This document shows positions 1 to 11,100 of a DNA stretch of 64,000 bases, in pieces. Below the pieces are notes generated by a model, which was given only the letters and a program-made list of their open reading frames with translations, was not told the origin of the DNA and searched no databases. Within the stretch, counting starts at the first letter, position 1. The number at the start of each line of letters is the position of its first letter. Source of the DNA: Fistulifera solaris (lineage: Eukaryota; Bacillariophyta; Bacillariophyceae; Naviculales; Stauroneidaceae); contig AP026164.1 in NCBI GenBank assembly GCA_030295235.1, positions 1,302,001 through 1,366,000 of the forward strand, written 5' to 3'. The position numbers were made by a program, and so were the translations under genes.

Positions 1-977
1 AGATGGTAGCAGAAGCTCACAACCCCTTAGGAGCCTTCAGCCTATTAAAGTTCAGAGGTTCCATTGAACACATGTCGATGATTTACTCTGACAATCGGGA
101 CTTTTCAGTTTTCTCGAATGAAATTCTGCTTAAGCGAACGTTCGCGTCTTCAGAGCAAATTTTAAATGAATGTATGCGTCGCGGACATCATCAACGGTTG
201 CTCATCACCGCATCTCTGTGTCTTGGAAGCAACCAAAGGTCCCAAAAAGGAAAGATATCTAAGAATACGATCGATCAAGAGAAGTGTTGCAAGAGTCTGT
301 TATCGACCATTCAATCGGCAGATGCGTTTTCGCTCGACCAAAGGTACAGCTTTATGCTCAAGTCAATGCACGGGCTATGCTTTGCTATTTCTGTGTTTGG
401 AGCTGGAATTTATCCCGATTCGTCAACTATTGAAGACACATTAGAAAGTAGAGAGGAGAAAATCGTATCGTATCTTTGTGCTGCTGAAAATGACTTGAAT
501 AATGGTGTCAAAACTTTTCCTTTTGCTTCGAATGTAATATCCGTTGCTGAGGTATGCCGGTTAGTTCCTGATTGCCTTATTCCAATTTTTGCTCTCTTTC
601 GCATGTGTCTCCGTGCTGCGGAGCTTTACGGGTGGGGTCCTCGAAAACATAAATCGAAACCCTGCGCTTCAGCTGTATTTTCTTTGTACACTACAATTCG
701 ATTTTTGATTAAGCAAATGAAGGATTGCATTTCAAGGTAAGAATGTTGTCATTCTTTGAATCTTCTCTCGCGAACTAATTTTCACCCGAATTTAAGTTTG
801 CCTGATACAACGTTGCACACAGGCGAATTTGATTCAAATCTTCTTTCGGAATTAGCAGACAGAAGGGTCTGCAAGGATACTATAGAACACATTTTTAATG
901 GGCAGGAGAGCACTCGCTCTCGTGTCAGTATGGTGCTGGACGCTATGATTGAATCTCTGGAATCGCAATGTGAATGA
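1..977 (+). CDS. 3' part of a helical-repeat protein, possibly NatB auxiliary subunit NAA25/MDM20
   Basis: The gene runs in from the left edge, so its start is missing. Two exons are supported: frame 3..736, a 60-nt GT-AG intron at 737-796, and 797..977 ending in TGA. The split codon (AG|T) keeps the frame, so the joined protein ends with residues ESLESQCE. The visible ~305 residues are mostly amphipathic helices with no catalytic motif. The DNRDFSVF stretch near the start and the basic GWGPRKHKSK segment loosely recall the C-terminal half of the non-catalytic NatB N-acetyltransferase subunit. That is a weak resemblance from memory. If correct, the protein would anchor NatB to the ribosome. 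It could equally be another TPR or helical-repeat protein. Confidence 0.55.
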
Positions 978-1115
978 TACCAACGTTATTAGTATCAGTT
1001 GATCGCCTTTTCTATTCAATTCTCGTTCTCGGCCTGTTGATCATGTTGGCGTGATTACCGTATTTTATTTGATTAGTATTGACAAGGACAGTCCTATGTT
1101 CTTATGGATCCACAA

Positions 1116-4100
1116 TTAAATAGTTCCTTTGAAGTTCGCAACGCGATGCTCTTTGAGCTCAGTCCTACCTGAAGCTTTACGCTTCAAAGCGGCCTGAGCA
1201 GAAGCAAGTCTTGCAACCGGCACACGGAACGGAGAGCACGAGACGTAGTCCAACCCAACATCATCGAAGAACTCAATTGACGCGGCATCACCTCCATGCT
1301 CACCACAGACAGACAACGAAAGTGAGGGGTTAACAGAACGCCCTTTTGCCGCAGAGAGACGAAGCAGCCATCCCACTCCATCGGCATCAATTGTCTTAAA
1401 TGGGTCCTTTTGAAAATTCCAAGCTCGTTGTATTTGGGTATGAATTCTCCAGCGTCATCTCGCGAGATCCCAAGCGTCATTTGAGTCAAGTCGTTGGTAC
1501 CAAAGGAAAAGAACTTGCAGAGAAAGTCGCCGGTTTCTGGATCTGTGGTTGCAGCAATTTTTTCCGATTGCAACGCAGCGCTGGGTACTTCGATCATGGT
1601 TCCTATTTGATAGCGAAGGTCCTTTTTCCTTTCCTTTTAACCTTCTCAGCGGTGCTCTTTACCAACAGAGCCTGATGCTCAAACTCCCGGACATTTCCAA
1701 CCAAGGGTATCATGATACGAGGGAACGGGTTTGCGCTAGGGTCGACGTCGATGATGTCAGCAGCTGCATTCATAATAGCTTCTACCTGCATCGTTGTCAA
1801 CTCGGGACGACAAATACCCAAACGACAGCCGCGTAAGCCGAGCATAGGGTTTTCTTCGTGCATTTTTTCTATATCGATCTTGAGTTGATGGACATCATCG
1901 TAACCAAGCTCTTTGCCATACTTTCGCTAACTGAAGAGAGCGGTGGAGTAAACTCATGCAACGGAGGATCTAGGAGGCGCACGGTTACAGGATTGTCACC
2001 CATGGCCTTAAAAATATCCCTAAAGTCCGAACGCTGAAATTCACGTAGCTTTTCGATACCTACACCATGAAGAATCCATGCTCGAACATGCGGTAGACGC
2101 GCATGATCGAAGAACATGTGTTCGGTGCGAGTTAATCCGATTCCCTTGGCGCCGAGTTCAACTGCTTTGGCCGAGTCGGGTCCAGAATCGGCGTTCGTCA
2201 TAACCTTGCAAGAATCGTCGATTTCGTCTGCCCAACTTAGCAGCATGCCGAAATCGCCATCAACCGTTGGTGATTCGGTCGGGATGGCGCATCGTATTAC
2301 TTCACCGGTAGAACCGTTGATTGAGATCACGTCGTTTGCCTTAAACACCTCTCCAGTGCTTTTAATAGTCATGATATTATTTTGAGCGTCAATTTCTATA
2401 TCGCTGCATCCACAGACACAAGGCTTGCCCCAGCTGCGAGCCACCACGGCTGCGTCGTGCATAAAGAGAGCCAAGAAAGTGAGATAAGTATGAGTATCGA
2501 TAGACTCAGAGTAACAGCGACCACCTTACCTGCGTGACTAGTAACACCTCCACGAGAGGTGAGGATACCCTTGGAAGCCCACATACCGCCAACGTCTTCG
2601 GGCGATGTATTCTCACGAACTAAAATTAGATCCTCAGAAGAACGTTCTTCGGCCTCTTCAGTGTGAAAGCATAGCTTCCCCACCGCAGCTCCAGGACCTC
2701 CTTGGAGACCAATGGCAATGATGTTATTCTTATACTGCGGAGAATCGAGAACCTTTTGTGGAAAGGTTGGGTGCAAAACTTGTTTGACATGATCGGGCTC
2801 GACATTGAGGAGTGCCTCCTCGCGGCTGCAAATACCTTCTTTCACTAGATCGACTGCTATCTTGATAGCAGCATGGCCGGTTCGTTTACCAGATCGGCAT
2901 TGAAGCATCCATAGTTTTCCTTCCTGTACGGTGAACTCTACATCCTGCATGTCCTTAAAATGCCTGCGAAAAGGTGCAGCTTTTAATGTTGGTCAAAACG
3001 GAAAGATTATTCGTTCGATCGCAAAACGCACACTTACCTCTCTAGGGCGTTCACATTTTTAATGAATTCCTTGTAAGCTTCTGGGAGATTTCTTTCCATG
3101 GTGGAAATGGGCTCGGGCGTCCGAATACCAGCAACGACATCCTCTCCTTGAGCGTTGATCAGATATTCGCCCTTTAACTTGGCCTCCCCTGTTCCAGGAT
3201 CGCGGCTAAAGGCAACTCCAGTCCCCGAACTTTCTCCGAGATTTCCAAACACCATGGTCTGAACATTTGTGGCTGTTCCAAGCAGCGAGGTAATGTTGTT
3301 CAATTTTCGATATTTGATGGCGCGACTAGAATTCCAAGATCCAAATACGGCTCGCACACACTTTTGAATTTGCTCGAAGGGATCTTGAGGAAATTTCAAG
3401 CCCTTGTCTTCGTACACCTTATAGTATGCTTGACACAGCTCCATCAAATGGTCGGCATTCAACTCGAGATCCGTCTGGGCGCCATATTTCTTCTTCAAAG
3501 CCGCATGCTTTTCTTCAAAGTCCTCGTGGGGAATTCCCAAAACGACATCGCCAAACATGTCGAGGAGACGACGAAATGAATCGTAAGCGAATCGAGGGTT
3601 CCCTGTCGCCAAAGCGAGACCTTTGACTGTTTCATCATTCAATCCACTACACATAAAGAAGTCAGACTTTGAAAATTCAGTTTCTTCAATCGAATCATGC
3701 GAAAGGAACTTACATGTTAAGGACAGTATCCATCATACCGGGCATGCTTTTGGCGGCACCACTACGGCACGACAATAGTAATGGATTCGTGGCATCACCA
3801 AAGATCTTGCCCATGTCATTCTCTAGGCGAGCAATCGCCTTCTTGACTTCCCTCCCACATTTCGGGTGGTAGATCATTCGTTTGTTGGTATATCTGACAA
3901 AGAGGAGTTGTCAAAGTAAATCCCGGTGGCACGGCAATGCCGATCGACCCCATTTCTTGTAATCCGAGTCCTTTTCCGCCTAGTATGTGTCGGTTGGGGT
4001 TCTGGATGGGTACAGCCGATCCACCGAAGGGTACCACAGCCTCAATGATGCCATCTTTGGCGCATTCCATCACCATCGGATCCAGTCCGGGGCGATTGGC

Positions 4101-4121
4101 GTCCATCATGACGGTAGTCAT
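1116..4121 (-). CDS. ppdK: Pyruvate, phosphate dikinase (PPDK)
   Basis: This enzyme interconverts pyruvate, ATP and phosphate with PEP, AMP and pyrophosphate. The start at 4121 gives an N-terminal nucleotide-binding domain containing [10 protein letters not shown]. The swivelling domain carries the phosphohistidine motif [18 protein letters not shown], and the C-terminal PEP-binding barrel has [31 protein letters not shown] and CGEHGGD. Three GT-AG introns are clear: 3647-3713, 2964-3037 and 2450-2529; the last splits the codon just after the active-site His. Frame breaks lie at homopolymers near 3850, 1923, 1625 and 1410, and each is repaired by one base. No signal or transit peptide is visible at this start, so a cytosolic form is suggested, although an upstream exon cannot be excluded. 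The family call is very secure; whether the reading frame is intact in the cell is not. Confidence 0.93.
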
Positions 4122-5052
4122 GGTTGAATTCGTTTTTGTTGATCAAAACAGTTGTATTATACTCCGTAAATCAGTTTTATGGGAAGAACTGGATGTACGT
4201 TCGTCGCGTTGGATGAATTCAGTTTGGAGTTCGCATAGTTTGACACCTGTGATCGTTACAGTAGGAAGTTGCGAACTCCGCAACCCGAACCTCTGCTGTT
4301 TCATCATCGGACCGTACAAGTTGAAACGTGTACTCTGTTCACCCAACTTTTCCTAGTGATCAACCACTCAATCACATAACATCTATTTTATTCCTCTTCA
4401 TTGTTGTTAGTTCGGTATGTTAGTACAACACCAGGTAACGTTCGTGATTTCAAGCTTTTGAGACAGCGTCCAAAAATAAGCGATTCCGGCATAGGGTTTA
4501 GGGATAGTAATGTCTCGCTCGGAAGAAACCACAATGCATAACTACTGAAAAGCAGTGGTGGCGAAAAGGGAACCCACAGTCAAAGTACACTGTCCAATCC
4601 ATAGTGAAAACTTCCTTGAGGAGAGTCGTCGAGCGCTGTGTCATGGAGTATCTATGTTGTGGAAAACCAGTGTACCAGGTACGGAAAAACTAAGGTAATG
4701 ACGAGACAACAAACAACCTTCGCACCTAACCCTGGAGTAATAAGTAGGCTTTATTGGGAGGAATCATCGTGTCAAGACAGCTGGTGTCGAGATCATTGAC
4801 ATTAGTCGTGCAGGGCCAATACGCTCGCTCCCAAGCCTTTAATAGTTTGCAAATTGCTGAAAAATCGCACTCTATCACCCCCAATTTGACCATCGACAGT
4901 TTCGACCAAGTTGGCCATTCGTATTGCAGAGATTGGACACCTCTTCAGTGCATCAAACGGCAAACAAGGTAAAGAGCTACATTACTCTTTTTCTATTTTC
5001 TATTATTTTACCTTGACTTGGATCTCTGTTCTTCCGTATTTACTATATAACT

Positions 5053-5100
5053 CAAGTGTTCACTGTTTTTCGCCACGACTGCATTTCAGTCATGAGTCAC
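5053..5100 (+). repeat. GACTGCATTTCAGTC repeat family, full copy
   Basis: The copy reads CAAGTGTTcACTGTTTTTCGC then CACGACTGCATTTCAGTCATGA. The last part contains the imperfect palindrome GACTG-CATTT-CAGTC. Related copies occur at 5292, 5484, 7854, 21050, 21271, 35724, 35953 and 46548. No coding content is seen. Confidence 0.75.
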
Positions 5101-5291
5101 TTTCCTTCCGAACAACGCTACTAGGCTACTACGCTCCTACCAAACTTCCATTTTGATTGTGCTCAATTAGCGGGCGTTTTTTTGTTTCATTCAGAAAGCA
5201 GTAGCGTTCAGCAGCATTTGCAATAGACGCGGCGACTCATGATGCCGAAAGTCCTTGCGGATCTCTGTTTTTCTGTATTTACTATATACCT

Positions 5292-5320
5292 CAAGTGTTG
5301 ACTGTTTTTCGCCACGACTA
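5292..5320 (+). repeat. GACTGCATTTCAGTC repeat family, truncated copy
   Basis: The copy has the CAAGTGTTGACTGTTTTTCG and CCACGACT parts but breaks off into AT-rich sequence before the palindrome. It sits about 240 bp downstream of the first copy, and matching upstream flanks suggest a local duplication. Confidence 0.65.
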
Positions 5321-5391
5321 TTTAAAACTTAATGACGATCACGTCAAGTTTGCAAGGGAGAGGTTACATAGAGATGTCTGGGGTCTGGGAA

Positions 5392-5462
5392 GGACGTTAA
5401 AATTCTGCCTCCCAGTACAAGATTCTACGTAGCGTCCACGACAAGGCAGAATTTTAACGCCG
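5392..5462 (-). mobile_element. 70-bp inverted-repeat element (MITE-like), copy 1
   Basis: The ends are inverted repeats, GACGTTAAAATTCTGCC on one side and GGCAGAATTTTAACGCC on the other. They enclose a non-palindromic core with CTACGTAG. The reverse complement matches copies at 23280-23347 and 61706-61775 almost base for base, core included. It is too short to encode anything. A MITE-like non-autonomous element is the simplest reading, but no target duplication was resolved. Confidence 0.7.
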
Positions 5463-5483
5463 TTTCTGTCTCGGCTATATCAT

Positions 5484-5510
5484 GATTCATGACTGAAATG
5501 CAGTCGCGGC
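5484..5510 (-). repeat. GACTGCATTTCAGTC repeat family, inverse copy
   Basis: The sequence ATTCATGACTGAAATGCAGT followed by CGCGG is the reverse complement of the family core. It starts 22 bp after the 70-bp inverted-repeat element and lies about 170 bp before the importin-alpha-like start codon. Confidence 0.7.
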
Positions 5511-5679
5511 ACATGCTGTGGAATTTGGTGGAACCGAGAACCCGATCCAAGCATTTTCGATGAAAATCATCGCCGCGTGCACTGTAAAAAACAAGCTGCC
5601 TTGTTGGATATTCACTTCCATGTGACCGAGTTTATAATTCAAAAAGTATTCATTTCCAAATCTTGCATGCGAAAAAATC

Positions 5680-7422
5680 ATGTCCGACCAAAGCCGCCGT
5701 CGCTTTCCCGTGGGAGATCCCCGTAAATCGGCGGAGCAATATCATCAAGATATGTTCCAACGAAGGCAAACACATACCGTGTCGCTTCGGAAGGAGCGTA
5801 AGGAAGAGAGACTGTGGCGTCGTCGACGACAACCCCCGCATTCGACCTCAGATAGAGTTGTCACAGTCGATGAGCTACTGCAACAGTACAATTTGTTCCT
5901 CGACAATCCTCACGAAATCGAAAAACTGAAAGAGTTACAAACGTCCATGGCCATCGATTCGGCATCGACCCACCAGTTTTTACAACAGTTGATTGATAAC
6001 CCTGATTTAGAAACACGGAACCGCTTATTGATTGCCAGTCTACGGAAGATATTAGAGGAAAATTCCGGAACGATGGATGACAAAGGCAAGGCTTCATTTA
6101 AGGTTCTGATGGAAGTGACGTTCTTTTCGTTGAATGTACCGAAACCGTCTGCCGACGATTATTATGGCATGCCAGCATTGCGCTGGTCCGATATTGTACA
6201 AGAGGATGAACTATTGATAAATTTACTGGTGGACTGGCTTCGGGTACCATCCGCCAATGAAGAAAGCGTAGGATACGTATGCATAATCGTGGGAAACTTG
6301 TTACACGATTCGGCTAGGTTAATTCCATTTCTTACATCGGCATGGGGTGCTATCGTCAAGCAACTGCCTTTTTCATCGTATCTTTGTGCCACTCTTATCC
6401 GAGAGGACTCTACTCACTTGGGTGCTTCATTTTTGTATGATTTGACTCCCGAGAAAATAGCAACCCTGCTACGAGAAAGTAGCACGGCGGAGGAAGCCTC
6501 GTTCATCCTAGAAGGATTGAGTCGCAGAGAAGAAGAGGCGGTTCAGATATTGTGTGGATCCTTGGAGTTGATGTACGCCATTGTCGCTGTTTTAGAAGAG
6601 AGCATGACTTCGTCAAATACTCAGGTCCTTGGGCCCCTGCTACGGGCAACACGCAACATTTTCAAACAAAGTCAGCACGCGAAGGGCTTATTGTTACATC
6701 CGTCGTTTCTACCGATCATCTCCAGCATTATGGAACAAGGAACTGAACTCGACTCTCTCGAAGTCGCTACCGCTCTCTTAACCTGGAACGGTACACTTGG
6801 TAACGATGAAATTGGCACTTTACTTGTACAGACACTGCTGCCGGTCCTTGTTCGGATTATAACATCGTCCAGCGCCTCATTTCCCTGGAAGCGAGATGCT
6901 GCGTGGGCGGTGTGCTGTTCTTTGCATCACGACTGGTCAATCGAACACCACGCTGTGTCACCGCAGGCGAAAGGCATCTCTGTCACGTGGTTGTCAAACC
7001 AATTGAGCGTCCCCCAATCCGATTTCGTTCGCTCTTTGACGGATCTCTTAACCAGTCCTGATATGGAAGCTGTTATTCCTGCATTGCAAATTCTTGACGT
7101 GTTGTTACGTACGATTCAAGCGACGCAACAAATCTTTGAAAGTGCCGGAGGAGTAGATCGGCTGGACATGATTTGTGAAAGGGGCGGTGAAGGAAGTCTC
7201 TCAGATTTTGCTTCGCTTTTAGCTGCGGATCTTCTGGACGATTTGTTTGAGGCAGATATCGAAGAAGATTCTATCATACTTCCATGCAGAGGAGAGAATG
7301 AGTTTGCTTTCGGTGTCATGGAACCTCAAAAGGCATTTGACTTCGGTGTGGGGAATCAACCAGGTCCCGGTCGCGGTCGCGGCCTCACAATCCCCGCATG
7401 GATGCAACAGTCGAAGAGATAG
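5680..7422 (+). CDS. Importin-alpha-like ARM-repeat protein
   Basis: The intact 580-residue frame opens with an importin-beta-binding-like basic region: MFQRRQTHTVSLRKERKEER then LWRRRR at about residues 25-55. This resembles the VxLRKxKKxExLxxRR pattern of importin-alpha IBB domains. The rest is a run of hydrophobic helix pairs consistent with divergent armadillo repeats. Importin-alpha adaptors carry NLS cargo into the nucleus with importin-beta. The usual ARM Trp/Asn ladder is not obvious, so cargo binding is uncertain. The C-terminus GRGRGLTIPAWMQQSKR is unusual for the family and nearly repeats the end of the neighbouring SPT6 gene. There are no introns and no frame breaks. An alternative is another ARM/HEAT protein that merely has an IBB-like N-terminus. 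Confidence 0.7.
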   Translation: MSDQSRRRFPVGDPRKSAEQYHQDMFQRRQTHTVSLRKERKEERLWRRRRQPPHSTSDRVVTVDELLQQYNLFLDNPHEIEKLKELQTSMAIDSASTHQFLQQLIDNPDLETRNRLLIASLRKILEENSGTMDDKGKASFKVLMEVTFFSLNVPKPSADDYYGMPALRWSDIVQEDELLINLLVDWLRVPSANEESVGYVCIIVGNLLHDSARLIPFLTSAWGAIVKQLPFSSYLCATLIREDSTHLGASFLYDLTPEKIATLLRESSTAEEASFILEGLSRREEEAVQILCGSLELMYAIVAVLEESMTSSNTQVLGPLLRATRNIFKQSQHAKGLLLHPSFLPIISSIMEQGTELDSLEVATALLTWNGTLGNDEIGTLLVQTLLPVLVRIITSSSASFPWKRDAAWAVCCSLHHDWSIEHHAVSPQAKGISVTWLSNQLSVPQSDFVRSLTDLLTSPDMEAVIPALQILDVLLRTIQATQQIFESAGGVDRLDMICERGGEGSLSDFASLLAADLLDDLFEADIEEDSIILPCRGENEFAFGVMEPQKAFDFGVGNQPGPGRGRGLTIPAWMQQSKR

Positions 7423-8170
7423 ATTCCAACGCTTTTAAACATATTAAATGTTGTAGGTATATTGGCAGGCTATAAAGCCCCCTTCGAGCGCCAATCCATT
7501 CAATGAAAACATAATTGTTAGCGAATAACGTGTTCCAATTCGTCGGTTTATAGCCCAAAGGCAACTCAACCCAAAGAACCGAATTGAGTCGGAAACTACG
7601 CTTCTACGCCACACGACGTAGGAAACAAATGTGAGAAATAACGCCCAGCACTTCGTGTCATTGGCTGTTGTAACGGATTCCATTGGATTTCACACCAAAG
7701 ACAGTGATAAAACTGTTGTTCCGGAAGAGACCAGTCTGACAACGTATTTTCCGTACGTAATCGACGCATTCATCGCAAACGATGCTAAAGATAACTGCAT
7801 TTTGCTTAAGGCATTTAGTTAGTTTGGACGCCTGTTTAGGATGGACACTTTTGATTCATGACTGAAATGCAGTCGTGGTTAAGTTGAGTCGTCAACACTT
7901 GAGGCCATAGTAACCATCCACATCATAAATGTCTGTACGGGACTCAAATCTTTGTACGACATCAACGGCTCAAATTTCGCAATGACAGCGAGGACGACGG
8001 ACACACCAACCCTGTGGTTGCTGCTGCGTTGCGCTGTTTTTGCTACGACGAACAGCAGAGACACAATGGATGATCGAGGTATGCGAAGCTGACTTCTTTT
8101 GTGCATAAATGTTATCGTTACATCAAGAGCCCTGTCAACCGTGTATCGTTTGCAATTTAATTGATGTAAA
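7423..8170. other. Intergenic region upstream of SPT6
   Basis: These 748 bp hold no supported gene; short frames here lack homology and codon structure. The region carries one inverse copy of the GACTGCATTTCAGTC repeat at about 7854-7904. It presumably contains the importin-alpha-like 3' UTR and the SPT6 promoter. Confidence 0.55.
7854..7904 (-). repeat. GACTGCATTTCAGTC repeat family, inverse copy
   Basis: The copy reads ATTCATGACTGAAATGCAGT then CGTGGTTAAG and GTCAACACTTGAGGCC. It keeps both the palindromic core and the CAAGTGTTGAC end of the family, in reverse orientation, about 270 bp upstream of the SPT6 start. Confidence 0.7.
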
Positions 8171-11100
8171 ATGAGTAGTCGCGATGATGATGACGGATTG
8201 CTCGATGAATCTGAATCATCGGATACCGGATTTGAGCCTCCGAAAAAACGCAAAAAAACCGATTCGAAAAAGTCTTTCATCGATGACGCAGCAGAAGAGA
8301 GCGGAGAAGATGGAGATGATAATGATGAAGACGAGGAAGATGACGATGATATCAATGATTACGTAAAAGACGGTTTTGTTGTGGACGAAGATGAAGAAGA
8401 AAACAAGAAAAAGGATGATTTAGAGGATTCCGATGACGAAGATGACGACGACGAGGATGATGACGATGAAAGCCCAAGGAAAACATCAGACAAAGAAGCA
8501 AGTAGAAAACGGTTGAAGAAACTCCGCAGGACGCGCGACACAGATTTACTCGATGAAGACGATCTTGCACTTATCCAGGAGGCTCAAGCCGGTGAAGATC
8601 GAGCCGACAAAGAGGCTGCTCAGCGGCAGCGGTGCTTGCACGATCCGAAGCCGAACTCCGTCGAGGATTGTTTGCCGACCAGGAAGACGAGGATGAGATG
8701 CCCCGACCTGCACGTCGACCAGAGCGAGTGGAAGAATACGACGAGTACGACGATGGGTTCATTGAAGATGACATTGGTGATCAAGGCGAAATCCGTGCTT
8801 CCGAACGAAGAGGGGGTATGTTTGATGATGAAGATGCGAGGGAAGTAAGCGAAGCTCAATTAAATGAAGCAAGCGAGATATTCGGTACCGATTACTTGGA
8901 GTTCATGGCAGCTGAACAACCAGATGATGACGAAGAGGAATTATTTGGCAAGTACCGTGAACGTGGAATCGACGCAGGGGATGAGTCTGAAGAAGAAGAG
9001 AGCGACGATGACGACCTTTTTGGAGACGACGACGATGATGATGCATTGGACGGAGAAACGGCCCAGCAGAAAGCCGAAGCTTTGAAGCTAAAACGCGAAA
9101 AGCGAGCACTGGCAAAAGCCGAGCGTCGTCGAGCTGCTTTGCAAAAGAAAGCGCAAAGACGTAAAGCCCAGCTTAGAAAAGCCTTTGAGCCTGTCCAGCT
9201 TGTTGAAAACTTTTGTACTGATCGAGATGACGACATTCGCCAAACAGATATCCCCGAACGCTTTTACGATTGGAAAACTCCTTTTGATGGTTCAAGGGAA
9301 GATGGCTTGACCGATTCGGAAAGAATTAAAGCGGAGTGGATAGCTGAACGTATTCCGAAAATCTGTGCAGAGATCGCCAATAGTACGAGTGAGGACGAGA
9401 AGATTCGCGTTTGGAAGGCTATCGCAAACGCTCTTCGCTTCATGCATCGTGACAAGCTTGAGCCTTCATTTTTAAAGCACTATCGCAGAGATTACATTCA
9501 ATCTGCCGCAGTTCGCGAAAGCCTATATGACATTATGGATGAAGACTCTGAGTGGCACAATATGCTCAATGCTAGAAAGAAGGTAGAAGACCTTTTGCAG
9601 AGATCAATGCAACAATAGAAGTCGAACATTCTCAGAACGTTGATGTAGAGCAAATTCAGAAACTTCAGGCTGATTTAAAGACGGCAGAAGAGCAGCTTAA
9701 CGATACTGCAAAACAAGAAACACAAGTAAAACATGAGCTTGAAGCTTTGGGAGCTGCCCATGACGACGACGATGATGATGAGCTTTTTGGGGACGACGAT
9801 GATGATGACGGAGAAGTGAGTTTGGCCTCTCGACGTTGTTTTGTTACCATCGCATTTCCATTAACCTAACCTAATCACTGTTTCGTTTCAGGAGAAGAAG
9901 AGAGAGCGAACAAGGCTTACTCAACATCTCGAAACAATCCAGTCACTTTTGGAAGCACGCGCAGAGAAAGTTGCGCAACTGCAGTCGCAGCTTCAAGTTG
10001 CAGAGGCAAAAATCAATCATTGAGCGACGGGGGATCCATCGCAAGAATAATGAGAAAAACGCACAAAAAAATCACTGTGGGATGTGCCTGACTATACTCA
10101 GTATCTACTAGGGCTTCAAGATACTCGCCACATAGTTGACATGAATGTTTACCTCACTCTAATAAAGGAAGGAAATGACGCCATCAGGAAGAAGGAGCTC
10201 CCAGCTCTTGTGTTGAAAGAAGGTATGGGCGAACGACGGAAACGCAGCCGTAGATTTGACCGGGATTTCTACAGGACTTGCGTATCAGAAGGTCTTCGAG
10301 CCGTTTGTTATCGTTTTCTCTTGTCGCCTTCGCGAGTTGGTATCAAATTGGAGGACTCGGTACAGTATGGAAAGTTTGACTTTTCAAAGCCTCTACCCGG
10401 TTCAGAAGAACAGAGTGTTGATCCTCTTCAATGGGTCGCGCCAACTATTCCAGACAAGAGTCCATCCGATTTTGCCAATGATTTAATAGGAAGTGGAGAG
10501 CTTGTTTTGCTTTCTTCGCCAGATCTTGCCGACATGTCAGAAAGTAACGATCCTTTACGTGGCTGCAGATACGTTGCCGCGACAGAACTGGCAGCCGAAC
10601 CTAGGGTTCGACGAACTCTTAGAGAAATTTATCGCAAACATGCCGTGCTGACCACTAGACCGACAAAGAAAGGGTTGGATGTGATTGATGCGTTTCATGA
10701 CTACTACGGCATCCACTTGATCTTTGCGAAACCCGTAAAGGACCATTTCCCTGTGGATGCAGAGGAATCACAACGGCGGAAGGACACGCTTGGTTCATCG
10801 GAACAGAAAGAATACGATAAGGAGATGACAGAGCGCCAGAGGCGAAGCTGCCTACAATACTTACACGTTCTTAAGGCTGAGCAAACCGGACTAGTCTCTC
10901 TTCATGTTCACCTACCGTTGAAAGAAAAACGAGACGACTGGTATAGTATCGATACCGATCAGCTGCTGAACACGAACCAGAACTTAAAGCCTTTGCTTGA
11001 TGAAGTTGAAAAAGTTTACCTTCCACTAGACGCAGACGAATTCAACGAGGAACGCCGAAAAGTGGTGCATATGGCATTGGTCAGCTTCCTTCTTCCTCAA

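Larger units (their letters stand above)
4122..5679. other. Intergenic region, PPDK / importin-alpha-like, repeat-rich
   Basis: These 1.56 kb separate the divergent PPDK and importin-alpha-like genes, so both promoters should lie here. No protein-coding frame is convincing. The right half holds two partial direct copies of a ~70-bp segment (about 5020-5090 and 5259-5320) sharing 'gatctctgtt', 'gtatttactatat' and 'gtttttcgccacgact'. It also holds a third copy in inverse orientation near 5485 and one ~70-bp inverted-repeat element (5392-5462). Confidence 0.6.

Noticed and set aside
1116-4121. PPDK as a true pseudogene
   Set aside because: All active-site motifs, three clean introns and codon bias are kept; the four breaks are single-base homopolymer changes like those in its neighbours.
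7879-9236. Ser-rich antisense frames opposite the acidic part of SPT6
   Set aside because: They are mirror images of GAT/GAC/GAA codon runs in the SPT6 N-terminus, not independent genes.
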